The notes: generated by a model from the letters alone, not told the origin. DNA of 64,000 nucleotides from Crocinitomicaceae bacterium (GCA_023262855.1 JALQYQ010000004.1:1-64000); one strand, 5' to 3'. Shown: positions 25,632-35,142, counted from the first letter of the stretch. Program-made: numbers and translations.

Positions 25632-28454
25632 TCAATCACAATACAAACACCAATTTTTCATTCCAGCTTGTTGATGCACAAATGGTTGATCAACGTTGTA
25701 AATTTCATTGATGACTTGTTCAATGAAACACTCAAACAATTCCAATAATTCTGCATTTGTTTTGTTTTTTCCTTCAAACGGAAAAATGCCTTCTGATATG
25801 TTGATCAGGGAATAAATTCCAGCTTGATACGGTAGAACTCCAAAATTTTTCAAGTACAAATAATTGTACAAGGATAACTGCAAGGCATGTTTCGTTTTTC
25901 CAAAATGTTTGATGAGCTCATCCTCGCTTTTTACCTCCTTCATTTGCACATCGTCGGTTTTCACTTTACCTGATTTATAGTCGATGATGCGAATTTTACC
26001 GCCAATTGAATCGATGCGGTCAACAAAGCCTTTGAAATGAATTGTTTTAGATATTCCAGCCAATTGAATTTCCATATCAGCATGTAATTCAGCTTCCAAG
26101 TATTCGATGAAAACGGGTTCAGTTTGCTGACTTAAAAATTTCTTCTCTTGTTTCAAAATACGTTCCATCAACTCAACCGCCATCTTGAAACTCAAGAGGT
26201 TTTTCCCTGTAGCATACGCCGATTTATCTTTATTGAAATGCTCATAGAATTCCTTTTCAATCATGGATTCGTATTCCTTCAACATTTTGTCAATATCAAA
26301 CGAAGTGATGTTTGGCGGTGGTGAAGCTTTTGGCGTTTTATCCTTGTTATGGCGCGCAAATGGCATGTACAATTTCTCCAAAACGTTGTGAATAAACGTT
26401 CCCAATGTACTACTTTCCACTTCTTCTTCAATGGTGTCTTCCTCACCAAATTCTAAGACATGTCGGTAGTAAAAATCGAGTGGACATTTCATGTATTTGT
26501 TCAAAGCCGAAGCGGAAATCGTACCTTCAAACAATTCATCCAAACGCTGAATGACTTCCGGTGTTTTTTGAATTTCTTGGATGGCTTCCGTTTCACTCGT
26601 TTCATTGGGAATCGAATAGAATTGTCGTTCCATTTTGAAATTCGGATTCATTCTGCTCAATTCCAATTCCAACTGAATCAAATAGCGACTCGCTTCATTC
26701 GATCCGATACTTTCTTGCGCAGATGTATACGTCACCCACATATCTTCACTGGCATGTAACAAGCGATAAAAGTGATGCGCAAACAATCCTTGCTTGTCGC
26801 GTGGGGTTGGCAATTGAAAATACGATCGCAAATCCATCGGAATCATGGTTTGAATTGGATTCGTTGGAGGCATTTTACCCTCATTTAAACCAAGAACAAT
26901 GATTTTCTTGAAATCCAATAAACGTGTTTCTAACAATCCCATTATTTGCAATCCATCCAATGGATTTCCGTGGTAGGCAATGCTTTTAGTGTTCCAATGT
27001 TGTTGGAATAAATGCTTGAAACTTTTCAGTGACATCGCAGGAATTCCTTCATCAATGATGTTTTCAAAATCTTGTAAGGCGTGATCGAACCCTTGAATAA
27101 TTGCTTTTTCAAAGGCATCTGTTTTAGTCAAATGCTGATAGAGCGTGTCGTTGATTTTTCGAATTTGCTGCATGGCAATTTTCCAATCATCTTTCCAATT
27201 TACACTCAACATGCTCAACAATAGGTCTGGAACTTTTCCTATTTCGATCGAACTTGCATTTTGAAAAATACTGTTGTTTTTAATCAAACGAAATTCAACT
27301 TCTGCAATTTTTGCTTTTTCTTCTTTCGATAAAAGTGCTGTTAAAAACGGATGATTCCACAATTTCTGTATGTCGTGAATGTAAACGGCATCTGTCGAAA
27401 ATCGGCTTTTGTTTTCTTGAATACCAAATAATAAATCAACCCATGTTCGAAGTGAGGTATTGCGCAACGGTAAACCCAAGGTAATGTTTGCTTGACCAAT
27501 TTTCTTTGGCAGATTTCTAAGCAAAGGCGCTATCAAACTTTCATCAGCTAGCAAAACCATTGTTTCGTCGATTTCTGCTTTCGTTAATCCGTCCAAAATC
27601 GTTGCGGCTGCTTTTACTTGTCCTGTGTGTTGCGCACACTCAATAACCCGCAAATGCTTTGTTCCGGTAGAAATTTCATCTTCAACATACGGCAATTTAC
27701 TTACCACTATTTCCTTCATCAATTGACGCATGAATCGTCCAGCTTCGTGACTGTCGTTTTCCAGGTAATACTTGTCGGCATTAATCAAAATGTGTCCACG
27801 ACCCATTTGCTGCAATTGCTTCATGATCGAAATTTCCGCTTTTGACAAGGCGTTGAATCCTGCGAAAATAAAATGGCGTTCTTTGTCTTTACGGAAAATA
27901 ACATCGATGTTTTCAGCCACAAATCGATAGGCTTTCCCCATGTAGCAAACGTTTTCCTTATCCAGCTGTTCGTTCAAGCGACGGTAATAATCTGGCAAAC
28001 GATCCCAAAATTCCATGAAGCGTTTTTGGCCTTCGGAAAGAGTTTCAGAATCAAAACTCCAATTTTCAATTTCTTTAATATCGGCAAGGTTCTTAAATAG
28101 TTGTTCCGATGTTAAGAGATAGCGATCCAACTCATCAAAATCTGAGAGTAAAGTCATTCCCCACGACATAAATTCATCGAAGGAAGCATCTTTATCATTC
28201 GTTAGATTCTCTAATTGCACCGAAAATAAACGCACCAAAGCCCGTGTTTTATCAATCACCGTTTTATCCGATAAATCGCGTACCCAACGATCAATCGTAA
28301 TCATTTCAGGAGCTAAAATCGGACGTTGAAATTTTCTAAACAAGGATGCGGCAATGTACTTTTTTGCACGCTCAGAAGGAAGAACGATTGTTAAATGTTG
28401 TAGGTCGAGTTGTTCCTCAACAATGTAATCGGCAATTCGGTCAGTGAAATTCAT
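25632..28454 (-). CDS. AddB/RecB-like PD-(D/E)xK nuclease family protein
   Basis: A 940-residue protein with the inactive-helicase N-terminal half seen in AddB-like proteins (LTIVLPSERAKKYI, KTRALVRLF) and a C-terminal RecB-family nuclease domain: GTFIHNVLEKLY, then the catalytic IRIIDYKSGKVK. An iron-sulfur cluster site is suggested by Cys in YMKCPLDFYYRHV and the final WCLYCD, but the protein stops right after CxxC-D, so only three of four cluster cysteines are evident. Expected role is double-strand break processing with an AddA-like helicase, which is not in the window. A DUF4143 ATPase gene lies 3 nt upstream. Confidence 0.88.
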   Translation of the reverse strand: MNFTDRIADYIVEEQLDLQHLTIVLPSERAKKYIAASLFRKFQRPILAPEMITIDRWVRDLSDKTVIDKTRALVRLFSVQLENLTNDKDASFDEFMSWGMTLLSDFDELDRYLLTSEQLFKNLADIKEIENWSFDSETLSEGQKRFMEFWDRLPDYYRRLNEQLDKENVCYMGKAYRFVAENIDVIFRKDKERHFIFAGFNALSKAEISIMKQLQQMGRGHILINADKYYLENDSHEAGRFMRQLMKEIVVSKLPYVEDEISTGTKHLRVIECAQHTGQVKAAATILDGLTKAEIDETMVLLADESLIAPLLRNLPKKIGQANITLGLPLRNTSLRTWVDLLFGIQENKSRFSTDAVYIHDIQKLWNHPFLTALLSKEEKAKIAEVEFRLIKNNSIFQNASSIEIGKVPDLLLSMLSVNWKDDWKIAMQQIRKINDTLYQHLTKTDAFEKAIIQGFDHALQDFENIIDEGIPAMSLKSFKHLFQQHWNTKSIAYHGNPLDGLQIMGLLETRLLDFKKIIVLGLNEGKMPPTNPIQTMIPMDLRSYFQLPTPRDKQGLFAHHFYRLLHASEDMWVTYTSAQESIGSNEASRYLIQLELELSRMNPNFKMERQFYSIPNETSETEAIQEIQKTPEVIQRLDELFEGTISASALNKYMKCPLDFYYRHVLEFGEEDTIEEEVESSTLGTFIHNVLEKLYMPFARHNKDKTPKASPPPNITSFDIDKMLKEYESMIEKEFYEHFNKDKSAYATGKNLLSFKMAVELMERILKQEKKFLSQQTEPVFIEYLEAELHADMEIQLAGISKTIHFKGFVDRIDSIGGKIRIIDYKSGKVKTDDVQMKEVKSEDELIKHFGKTKHALQLSLYNYLYLKNFGVLPYQAGIYSLINISEGIFPFEGKNKTNAELLELFECFIEQVINEIYNVDQPFVHQQAGMKNWCLYCD

Positions 28455-28457
28455 GGC

Positions 28458-29588
28458 TTATTTTTTTGTTAGGAATCCCCAATAAGTTGAACGATTTAAG
28501 GTGTGTGTAGAAATCGATGGATATGCTTCCGTGAAAGCTGCAGGGAATTTCACTTTCTTTTTCTTTTCCCAAGAAGATTTATACGCTGCGATCTTTTGAC
28601 CGTCAATTTCGATGAAATCCATACTTTGACGTGTATGCGTTCGCCAGAATTTATATTCCGCTATTTTTCCGTTCAAACGGTTCCATTTGATGCGTTCTGA
28701 AATGAGCCAATTGCGCCATAATTGATCTATATCATTGCGCAAGAAGAGAGGATTAAAATTGCTAATCAAAACGTTTCGAAGACCATTGTCTACAAAATAA
28801 ATAACGTGTGTTTTTTTCAATTCATAGCGATGTCCGTTGTAATAGGTCGGAATTCGAAGAAGAATAAACGAACGCACCAAAAGATCCACATATCGTTCAA
28901 CCGTTTCATTGTCCAAACCACATTTTTCAGCAATTTCATTGTAAGAAATTGGTTCGCCAATATTGAAGGAAATAATCTGCAACATGCGTAACAATTTATC
29001 GCCTTTATTGATTCGATCTGTAACGCCTAAATTGGTGAAAATCACTTCTTGCACCATTTCGCGTAAGGTCAATTCAGCATTTTCCAAATCTTCTGTCACG
29101 GCTGGATAATTTCCATAAATCAACCGTTGTTCAAGCAATTTCTCTTCTTCTGGAAGTGAATTTTTTTGCGCTAATTCGTAGAATGTTGTTGGCAAAAGTG
29201 TCAATTCCAATCCTTGCATCTGAAGAACTTCACGCAAAAGTTCATCGATCATTGGTTCATAGGAACAACAGAGTATCAAGGTGGAATTTATTTCTCCTGA
29301 AAGTACCAACTCAATCATCTCTTGCAAATTCTCCAAGTATTGCGCTTCATGAATGACAATGAACTTGCTTCCGTTGAAATTGATTGTCAAATTTTTCACA
29401 TTGACTATTTCAAACAGCTTCTTTGTTTTCTTGTTGGAAGCATCAAACTCGACAGCTGAAACAGCTAATTCTGCAAGTGCATTTTGAACAGCCGTTCGCT
29501 TACCGACACGACGTGGTCCTGTCAACAAAACAATTTTATTGGAAGCGATATTTTCTTTGAGTTGGGCGTATTGAATACGAGAAATCAT
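28458..29588 (-). CDS. AAA-family ATPase with DUF4143-like C-terminus
   Basis: A 376-residue protein with Walker A in LLTGPRRVGKRTAV (about residues 20-33), an AAA_14 core, and a C-terminal DUF4143-like domain (LIYGNYPAVTEDLENAE, later a winged-helix stretch EIAEKCGLDNETVERYVDLL). The Walker B region reads FIVIHEAQYL, with His where the family usually has Asp before Glu; this may alter hydrolysis. Proteins of this family are common, poorly understood and often mobile or strain-variable. It is 3 nt upstream of the AddB-like gene, so co-transcribed. Confidence 0.85.
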   Translation of the reverse strand: MISRIQYAQLKENIASNKIVLLTGPRRVGKRTAVQNALAELAVSAVEFDASNKKTKKLFEIVNVKNLTINFNGSKFIVIHEAQYLENLQEMIELVLSGEINSTLILCCSYEPMIDELLREVLQMQGLELTLLPTTFYELAQKNSLPEEEKLLEQRLIYGNYPAVTEDLENAELTLREMVQEVIFTNLGVTDRINKGDKLLRMLQIISFNIGEPISYNEIAEKCGLDNETVERYVDLLVRSFILLRIPTYYNGHRYELKKTHVIYFVDNGLRNVLISNFNPLFLRNDIDQLWRNWLISERIKWNRLNGKIAEYKFWRTHTRQSMDFIEIDGQKIAAYKSSWEKKKKVKFPAAFTEAYPSISTHTLNRSTYWGFLTKK

Positions 29589-29605
29589 GTTGTTCTATTT
29601 TACAA

Positions 29606-29613
29606 CAAAACTA
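29606..29613 (-). promoter_or_regulatory. Candidate -7 box for the ATPase-AddB operon
   Basis: TAGTTTTG on the minus strand, 17 nt before the ATPase ATG, matches TAnnTTTG. No clear -33 element. Confidence 0.4.
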
Positions 29614-29661
29614 ACAGAATAATTGATTTTACCGCTTTATTTTCTTGATTTTTGCGATTAT

Positions 29662-30900
29662 CTATTCAAATCCAACTTTACTGAAAAATGTTCGAGGACG
29701 ATTTGAATTCATAAATTTGTTACCACCATACGCTTTGATGATTAACAAATGAGTGTCGCTTTGGACCAATCTCACCCAATGCAAACCTTCAGGATAGGTA
29801 TCAGAAAGTCCTTCGTAAACTTCATATCCATCATCCAACACCATGTGTTTATAATTGGCAGCATCTGGACTTGCAATGTAAATGGCTGCTTGTTCTTCGA
29901 GACTAATTGAACCATCAATTGGAACCACTTCGATTGAGTAGGTATTTCCTTGACCCATTTCACGGTAAACGATAAAAGGATGATTCTCCCAAATTTTCAT
30001 TTCCAATGGTTTTCCAGGAAAAACTGCAACTAGTCCAATAGAATCAATTGAATAATTATAGGAACGATTTGATCGCACACTTTCCTTCTCCTTGGTTGGA
30101 ACTTCCGCAAACGTTGCAGTAACTTTGCGCAAACGATATCCTTTCTTACGTAATAGATTAATCAATCCTTCATCTCCTGCCAAGTGACCTGCTCCAACTG
30201 CGATAAACGTTCCATTCATACGAATCAAGGAATCAATTCCTTTAACCATTTTCGCATTGCGTTTCACAATCATATCCTCGTACATTCCAGGAACCAATTT
30301 TAAGTTTCCGCGCATCATACGATCCAACGACGTGATATCACCTTTCAAATAAAATTCAATCATTCGCTCTTGCGTAATCGTATAAGTTGCCGCAGAGAAA
30401 TTCAATCCTTCCGGTTTTCCCCATTCAGAAATTAAATCCAACTGATCTTCTACTGTTTCAAGCGGAAAAAATTTCTTGCCTGCATTGTAGCAATATTCTA
30501 AGAAATACGCATCTAAAAACTGAGGCATTCCATCTTCATTCCCATAGAGCGTTTTACTCGGTTCGTTTGAAGATGTATAAGGATTTCCTTTATTGTCGAA
30601 CATTAGTTTCACTTCTTCTTGACGTGTATCCCACTCATCGAATAATGAAAAAACATCTGTTTCAAGCACAATTGCACTTGATTTTTCCAAAGCATAATAA
30701 GTCGAATCTGAAAGACGGAAAAGGCGTTTATCGTTGGAATGTAAACTTCCGTACAAATAGCTTTTTGATTTTAAACCATTCCCAGAAATTTCCCACAAAA
30801 GTTCATTGTCATTTTGAATCGTTTGTCCAAAACTAGTTGAACAAAAAAGCACCAACATTGCTGTTAGCCACATCGATTCAAATTTCATTTTCACTTTCAT
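29662..30900 (-). CDS. TraB/GumN family protein
   Basis: A 412-residue exported protein with signal peptide (ending CSTSFGQ). The TraB/GumN (PF01963) core has the first GSLHSND motif with conserved His, the IVLETDVF Glu segment, and the late VGAGHLAGDEGLINLLRKKGY motif. The family resembles a metal-dependent protease fold (Tiki-like), but bacterial roles are largely unknown. A TACCTTTA box lies 23 nt upstream. No obvious partner. Confidence 0.9.
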   Translation of the reverse strand: MKVKMKFESMWLTAMLVLFCSTSFGQTIQNDNELLWEISGNGLKSKSYLYGSLHSNDKRLFRLSDSTYYALEKSSAIVLETDVFSLFDEWDTRQEEVKLMFDNKGNPYTSSNEPSKTLYGNEDGMPQFLDAYFLEYCYNAGKKFFPLETVEDQLDLISEWGKPEGLNFSAATYTITQERMIEFYLKGDITSLDRMMRGNLKLVPGMYEDMIVKRNAKMVKGIDSLIRMNGTFIAVGAGHLAGDEGLINLLRKKGYRLRKVTATFAEVPTKEKESVRSNRSYNYSIDSIGLVAVFPGKPLEMKIWENHPFIVYREMGQGNTYSIEVVPIDGSISLEEQAAIYIASPDAANYKHMVLDDGYEVYEGLSDTYPEGLHWVRLVQSDTHLLIIKAYGGNKFMNSNRPRTFFSKVGFE

Positions 30901-30943
30901 TCTTTGACTTTTCTAGGATAAAGGTACATTTTTTAGGCAAATA

Positions 30944-32176
30944 TCATGCAATTATTCGCTCGATGTGTTGATCACCAAACGCATAAGGAATATAAGCCAA
31001 TGAAGGTATTTCCTTGGTAATTAGAATCGGAGTTTTACTTCCCAAAGCAATTTTACCGTGCGTTTCTGACAAGCCCATAGCGTATGCGGCATTAACTGTC
31101 AAGGCATTTAACGCTTCTTCGGGTGTCATTTTCATTTTAACACAAGCTAAGGACCAAACAAAACCTAGGTTTCCCGACGGAGTTGTTCCAGGATTAAAAT
31201 CGCTAGCCAACGCAAGAGGTAAACCACTGTCAATCATCAAGCGTGCGTTTCCATAAGGAATATTGATAAAGTGTGAACAGCTTGGTAAAAGAGTCGGCAT
31301 ACAATTCGAATTTTTCAGTGCTTCAATATCGGCTTCATCAATTTCTTCTAAATGATCCACGGACAATGCACCCAATTCGATTGCCTTTTTAATTCCGCCC
31401 ATCACGGTAAATTGATTGACATGCACTTTTGGAATCAAACCATATTTCGCTCCTGCAAGCAAGATTTCTTCCATTTCCTCCAATGAAAAATAATTGCGTT
31501 CACAAAATACGTCGATATAATCGGCTAATTTTTCTTCAGCGATTTTCGGAAGCATTTCATTGATAATTAGGTCAATATATCCGCGGTGATTTTCCTTAAA
31601 CTCTTTGGGAAATGCGTGGGCTCCCAAGAATGTTGCTTTGATTGTAATTCCTGCTGATTCTTTCAAGCGTTTGATCACGCGTAACATTTTCAGCTCTGCT
31701 TCGACCGATAAACCGTAACCTGATTTGATTTCCAATGCACCAGTTCCGTAGCTTTTCAATTTTTCAACTCGTGCACACGCTTGATCATACAATTCATCTT
31801 CCGTCATATCTGCCAATCGACGTGCAGAATTCAAAATTCCTCCACCTTTCAAGGCAATTTCTTCGTAAGTCAAACCATTGATGCGATCCACAAATTCTTC
31901 TTCACGACTCTTCGCAAAAACAGTATGTGTATGTGCATCGCAGAATGCTGGCAACACAAATTTTCCATCCGCATCAATTATTTCCAAATCGCGCCAATCA
32001 GTAATTCCGCCCCAATCTTCCATTGGTCCGTAGGCTACTACAACGCCATCTTCCAATGCTAAAAAAGCATTTTCAAGGATTGGTAAAGATTTCATTTCTG
32101 TCCCTTTTAAAACTGTTGGAATATTTTCACCAACCTGAACAAGGCCTTTTATGTTTTTAATGAGGATTTTTTTCAT
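30944..32176 (-). CDS. hutI: Imidazolonepropionase
   Basis: A 410-residue amidohydrolase that hydrolyses 4-imidazolone-5-propanoate to N-formimino-glutamate in histidine degradation. Visible motifs: metal-binding HTHTVFAKSREEEF, ALEIKSGYGLSVEAELKML, HVNQFTVMGG, VDHLEE and the late ASDFNPGTTPSGN with the catalytic Asp. Length matches the family. Other hut genes are not in the window, so the gene stands alone here. Divergent from the CotH gene with 52 nt between starts. Confidence 0.96.
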   Translation of the reverse strand: MKKILIKNIKGLVQVGENIPTVLKGTEMKSLPILENAFLALEDGVVVAYGPMEDWGGITDWRDLEIIDADGKFVLPAFCDAHTHTVFAKSREEEFVDRINGLTYEEIALKGGGILNSARRLADMTEDELYDQACARVEKLKSYGTGALEIKSGYGLSVEAELKMLRVIKRLKESAGITIKATFLGAHAFPKEFKENHRGYIDLIINEMLPKIAEEKLADYIDVFCERNYFSLEEMEEILLAGAKYGLIPKVHVNQFTVMGGIKKAIELGALSVDHLEEIDEADIEALKNSNCMPTLLPSCSHFINIPYGNARLMIDSGLPLALASDFNPGTTPSGNLGFVWSLACVKMKMTPEEALNALTVNAAYAMGLSETHGKIALGSKTPILITKEIPSLAYIPYAFGDQHIERIIA

Positions 32177-32209
32177 GAATTGCGCACAAATAATTTTATC
32201 TTCGGTTTA

Positions 32210-32217
32210 CAAAAATA
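32210..32217 (-). promoter_or_regulatory. Candidate -7 box of hutI
   Basis: TATTTTTG on the minus strand, 33 nt before the hutI ATG, fits TAnnTTTG. The -33 region is not clear. Confidence 0.4.
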
Positions 32218-32228
32218 CGATTGTTATT

Positions 32229-34292
32229 ATGAAAATACTCACTCTTTTTGCTTCATTGCTGTTATTAAGTGTTAATTATGCGCAAACTTTTAACGGAGGA
32301 AGTGGTGCAATTTTGGATTACCAAACGACGAATATTCCAATCGTAGTTTCTGTACCACAAACGGCAATTAACACCACAACATTTGGACTAGAAACAGTTT
32401 GTATTAATTTGACGCATACGTATTTAGCCGATATTACAGTTCAAATTGTTGCTCCCGATGGAACTGTTAAAACACTTTCTCAAGGCATTGGTGGTGGAGA
32501 CGATAATATGACAAATACATGTTTCAATGGATTTGCTCCAACTCCAATCACTTCAGGAACAGCGCCTTTTACCGGAACATTCGCGCCGATGAGTCAAATG
32601 GGAGCTGTGAACAATGGTCAAAATCCAAACGGAACGTGGTTTGTTCGTGTAACTGACGGTTACGGAGCAGATGAAGGTAATGTGATAAACTGTTCAATAA
32701 CTTTCGGATCGACACCATGCGATTATTTTCAATTTTCTGAATCCGACTTGCCAATTGTCGTTATCAATACAAGTGGACAAGCGATTGGATACGATATAAA
32801 AACTGTTGTTGATATGGGAATTATCGACAATGGTCCAGGAAACAGAAATCATTTGGTGGATCCATACAACGAATACAATGGTAAAATTGGAATCGAGTAC
32901 CGCGGAAATTACTCTTTGTCTTTGCCTCAAAAACCATATTCAATTGAATTAATTGATGGATTAGGCAATTCAATTGATTCTTCCATTTTAGGAATGCCTG
33001 CAGAAAACGATTGGTTATTGTTAGCAAATTACAACGATAAATCGTTCGCTCGAAATGTTGTTCCATTTGAGTTGTTTGACAGTTTGGGTCATTATGGCGT
33101 TCGATCAAAACATGTTGATGTTGTTTTAGATGGTCAATACCAAGGAATTTATTTGTTGGCTGAAAAAATTAAACGCGACTCGAATCGTGTGGATATTGCA
33201 AAATTGGATAGCACTGAAATCAGCGGAAACAACTTAACAGGAGGATACATCTTTAAAGTTGATTACTGGGACAACACCAATTCATGGCAGTCGAATTACT
33301 CACCAATTGGATTCCCTGGTTTAGACGTGCATTTTGTTTACTATTATCCGAAACCAGAAGATATACAATTGGAACAACAAACCTATATTCAAAACTTTGT
33401 AGATGAATTTGAAACAGTCCTTTATTCTCCAAATTTTGATGATCCAATTAATGGCTATCGTAAGTACATTTCAACCACTTCGTTCATTGATTATTTTATC
33501 GTAAATGAAGTTGCAAGAAATGGTGATGGCTATAAGAAAAGTCGTTTTTTCTCAAAAGACAAAGACAATTTAGATGGTACAATTAAAAAATTAAAGGCCG
33601 GGCCAGTTTGGGATTTTGATTGGGCACTGAAAGATATGTGGGCTGGATCTGAAGACGGTTCACAATTCATGTACAACGCAATTGGTGGACAAGATGTCAA
33701 TGCTCCTGGATGGTACATTCGTCTATTGCAAGACACCGTTTTTGCGAATGAGGTTAGATGTAGGTATGAAGATTTCAGAAGAAACATTTTGAGTTTGCCT
33801 TATTTACATGCAAAAGTTGATTCAATTGCAGCGGTTGTGATGGAAAGTCAAGAGTGGCATTACTTAACATGGGGGCATTTATCGAGTGCAACTGGAACGC
33901 CAGAGGTACAAGCTCCACCAGCGACTTATGCGGAAGAAGTTCAACGATTAAAAGATTGGTTTACTCGACGAATAGAATGGTTAGATGCAAATATGCCAGG
34001 AACGTTGAATGGCTGTAGTTTTACAAATCTAGATGAACTTGGAGGAGTCAATTACACTGTTTATCCAAACCCATTTGCCTCATTTATTGCGATTGATTTA
34101 GGAGCAGCTCCTTCCGAATCTGGACAAATTACGTTGGTTGATGCAGCGGGAAGAATTATTCAGCAGCAACAAATTACGCCTAATGGAACTCAGCATTTTG
34201 AGTTGACAAATTTGGGTGATTTAATGACAGGGGTGTATTTTGTTGAATTGAAAATTGGTAATCGCAAAACTGTTCAGAAGTTGGTGAAATAA
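32229..34292 (+). CDS. CotH kinase-family T9SS-secreted protein with P-domain
   Basis: A 687-residue secreted protein. Order: signal peptide (1-19, ending VNYAQ), a proprotein-convertase P-domain-like region (about 20-150: ETVCINLTHTYLADITVQIV, NGTWFVRVTDGYGADEG), a CotH domain (about 170-530: KIGIEYRGNYSLSLPQKPYSIEL, GIYLLAEKIKRDSNRVDI, AGPVWDFDWALKDMW), and a type A sorting domain at the end (TVYPNPF, MTGVYFVELKIG). CotH proteins are atypical protein kinases; the target here is unknown. The ATG at 32229 is chosen because it gives the signal peptide; a longer frame runs into hutI. Confidence 0.9.
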   Translation: MKILTLFASLLLLSVNYAQTFNGGSGAILDYQTTNIPIVVSVPQTAINTTTFGLETVCINLTHTYLADITVQIVAPDGTVKTLSQGIGGGDDNMTNTCFNGFAPTPITSGTAPFTGTFAPMSQMGAVNNGQNPNGTWFVRVTDGYGADEGNVINCSITFGSTPCDYFQFSESDLPIVVINTSGQAIGYDIKTVVDMGIIDNGPGNRNHLVDPYNEYNGKIGIEYRGNYSLSLPQKPYSIELIDGLGNSIDSSILGMPAENDWLLLANYNDKSFARNVVPFELFDSLGHYGVRSKHVDVVLDGQYQGIYLLAEKIKRDSNRVDIAKLDSTEISGNNLTGGYIFKVDYWDNTNSWQSNYSPIGFPGLDVHFVYYYPKPEDIQLEQQTYIQNFVDEFETVLYSPNFDDPINGYRKYISTTSFIDYFIVNEVARNGDGYKKSRFFSKDKDNLDGTIKKLKAGPVWDFDWALKDMWAGSEDGSQFMYNAIGGQDVNAPGWYIRLLQDTVFANEVRCRYEDFRRNILSLPYLHAKVDSIAAVVMESQEWHYLTWGHLSSATGTPEVQAPPATYAEEVQRLKDWFTRRIEWLDANMPGTLNGCSFTNLDELGGVNYTVYPNPFASFIAIDLGAAPSESGQITLVDAAGRIIQQQQITPNGTQHFELTNLGDLMTGVYFVELKIGNRKTVQKLVK

Positions 34293-34319
34293 GATTCTTG
34301 AAGAAAAAATCAAAATCTA

Positions 34320-34349
34320 TTTGAGATTAAAATAAAATTGATAACTTTG
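34320..34349 (+). promoter_or_regulatory. Promoter of tRNA-Leu
   Basis: TTTG (34320-34323), 18 nt, TAACTTTG (34342-34349): identical in boxes and spacing to the purN promoter. It lies 44 nt before the mature tRNA. Confidence 0.8.
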
Positions 34350-34354
34350 CAACC

Positions 34355-34388
34355 GCTTATCCAAGGAAACTTGGGCGTCGAAATAAGC
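34355..34388 (+). other. Structured 5' leader of tRNA-Leu
   Basis: A two-part hairpin: outer stem GCTTAT (34355-34360) with ATAAGC (34383-34388), and inner stem CCAAG-GAAA-CTTGG (34361-34374) with a GNRA tetraloop. It ends 5 nt before the tRNA 5' end, so it may guide RNase P processing. The structure is read from sequence; its function is inferred. Confidence 0.5.
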
Positions 34389-34393
34389 AAGAT

Positions 34394-34475
34394 GCCTCGG
34401 TGGCGGAACTGGTAGACGCGCTGGATTCAAAATCCTGTTCTTTCGGGAGTGCCGGTTCGATTCCGGCCCGAGGTA
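34394..34475 (+). tRNA. tRNA-Leu (anticodon CAA)
   Basis: A class II tRNA of 82 nt without encoded CCA. Acceptor stem GCCTCGG pairs with CCGAGGT (one G-T at the end), discriminator A. D-arm holds GGTAGA, anticodon CAA at 34428-34430 in the loop TTCAAAA, a long variable arm (TGTTCTTTCGGGAGT) and a T-arm GCCGG-TTCGATT-CCGGC. It reads UUG codons. The anticodon stem has one T-T mismatch. Confidence 0.95.
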
Positions 34476-34477
34476 CT

Positions 34478-34528
34478 AAAAGCAGAGTGAGTGTGAGAGC
34501 GAAAGCGAAACACGACTCTGCTTTTTTT
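34478..34528 (+). terminator. Rho-independent terminator of tRNA-Leu
   Basis: Perfect 11-bp stem AAAAGCAGAGT (34478-34488) with ACTCTGCTTTT (34515-34525), large loop and a T-run, directly after the tRNA. Confidence 0.85.
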
Positions 34529-34541
34529 CTTCACACTCACT
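34486..34541 (+). repeat. Overlapping 11-bp inverted repeat after tRNA-Leu
   Basis: AGTGAGTGTGA (34486-34496) is perfectly complementary to TCACACTCACT (34531-34541). Its left arm shares three bases with the terminator stem and its right arm lies beyond the T-run, so the two structures interlock. A CT-rich echo (TCACTCTCA) recurs near 34660-34670, before the S23-family gene. Confidence 0.6.
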
Positions 34542-34719
34542 CTCCAACTCGCTCTTATAACCTATAAAAGTAAAAATCATAAGTTTTTTGTTCTAACAAT
34601 TCAATCTTAACCTTTACATACATAATGTAATTGCGACAACAAAACCATCATTTTTTTCACTCTCATCCCTCTCTCACATTAATTTTTTGTAATTTGAATA
34701 GAAAACCAATCTATTTACT

Positions 34720-35064
34720 ATGTTCGACTTCGAAAAACTAGACATTTACAAAAAGGCAAAAAAATTTAATACTGATGTCAGAAATTTTATAAAATCTACC
34801 AAACTTGATCCTACTACAAAAGACCAACTTAGAAGAGCATCATTTAGCATCGTATTAAATATTGCAGAAGGATCGGGACGATTTTCCAAAGCTGACAGAA
34901 GAAATTTTTATGTCATCTCTAGAAGTTCCATTTTTGAGTGTATAGCAATATTCGATGTGTTGAAAGATGAAATGGTGCTTACTGAGGATCAATTTAGGTT
35001 ATTTTATCTCCTGGCTGAAGAGATTTCCAAAATACTATTCACCATGATAAAAAATCTGTCTTAA
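34720..35064 (+). CDS. Four-helix bundle protein (S23/IVS family)
   Basis: A 114-residue helical protein of the family first found encoded in 23S rRNA intervening sequences. Typical motifs: FEKLDIYKKAKKF near the start, then RRASFSIVLNIAEGSGRFSK and the YVISRSSIFECIAIFD helix. Role is unknown in free-standing copies. It sits after a tRNA gene, flanked by CT-rich repeats, a position that suggests past mobility (inference). The 190 nt upstream hold no other gene. A second member lies at 51608. Confidence 0.9.
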   Translation: MFDFEKLDIYKKAKKFNTDVRNFIKSTKLDPTTKDQLRRASFSIVLNIAEGSGRFSKADRRNFYVISRSSIFECIAIFDVLKDEMVLTEDQFRLFYLLAEEISKILFTMIKNLS

Positions 35065-35113
35065 GTAATTTTGTTTTATTGGTCTATGAATAGATGTATC
35101 AACCACCTTAAAT

Positions 35114-35137
35114 GAAAAACGCTCCTCATGGAGCGTT
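35114..35137 (-). terminator. Rho-independent terminator of the small exported peptide gene
   Basis: Perfect 8-bp stem AACGCTCC/GGAGCGTT with 4-nt loop and a five-T run on the minus strand, 6 nt after the stop codon at 35143. It may also end the convergent S23 gene. Confidence 0.85.
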
Positions 35138-35142
35138 CGTTT

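Noticed and set aside
34394-35064. Integrative element at tRNA-Leu
   Set aside because: No integrase and no duplicated tRNA end were seen; only an S23 gene and short repeats follow.
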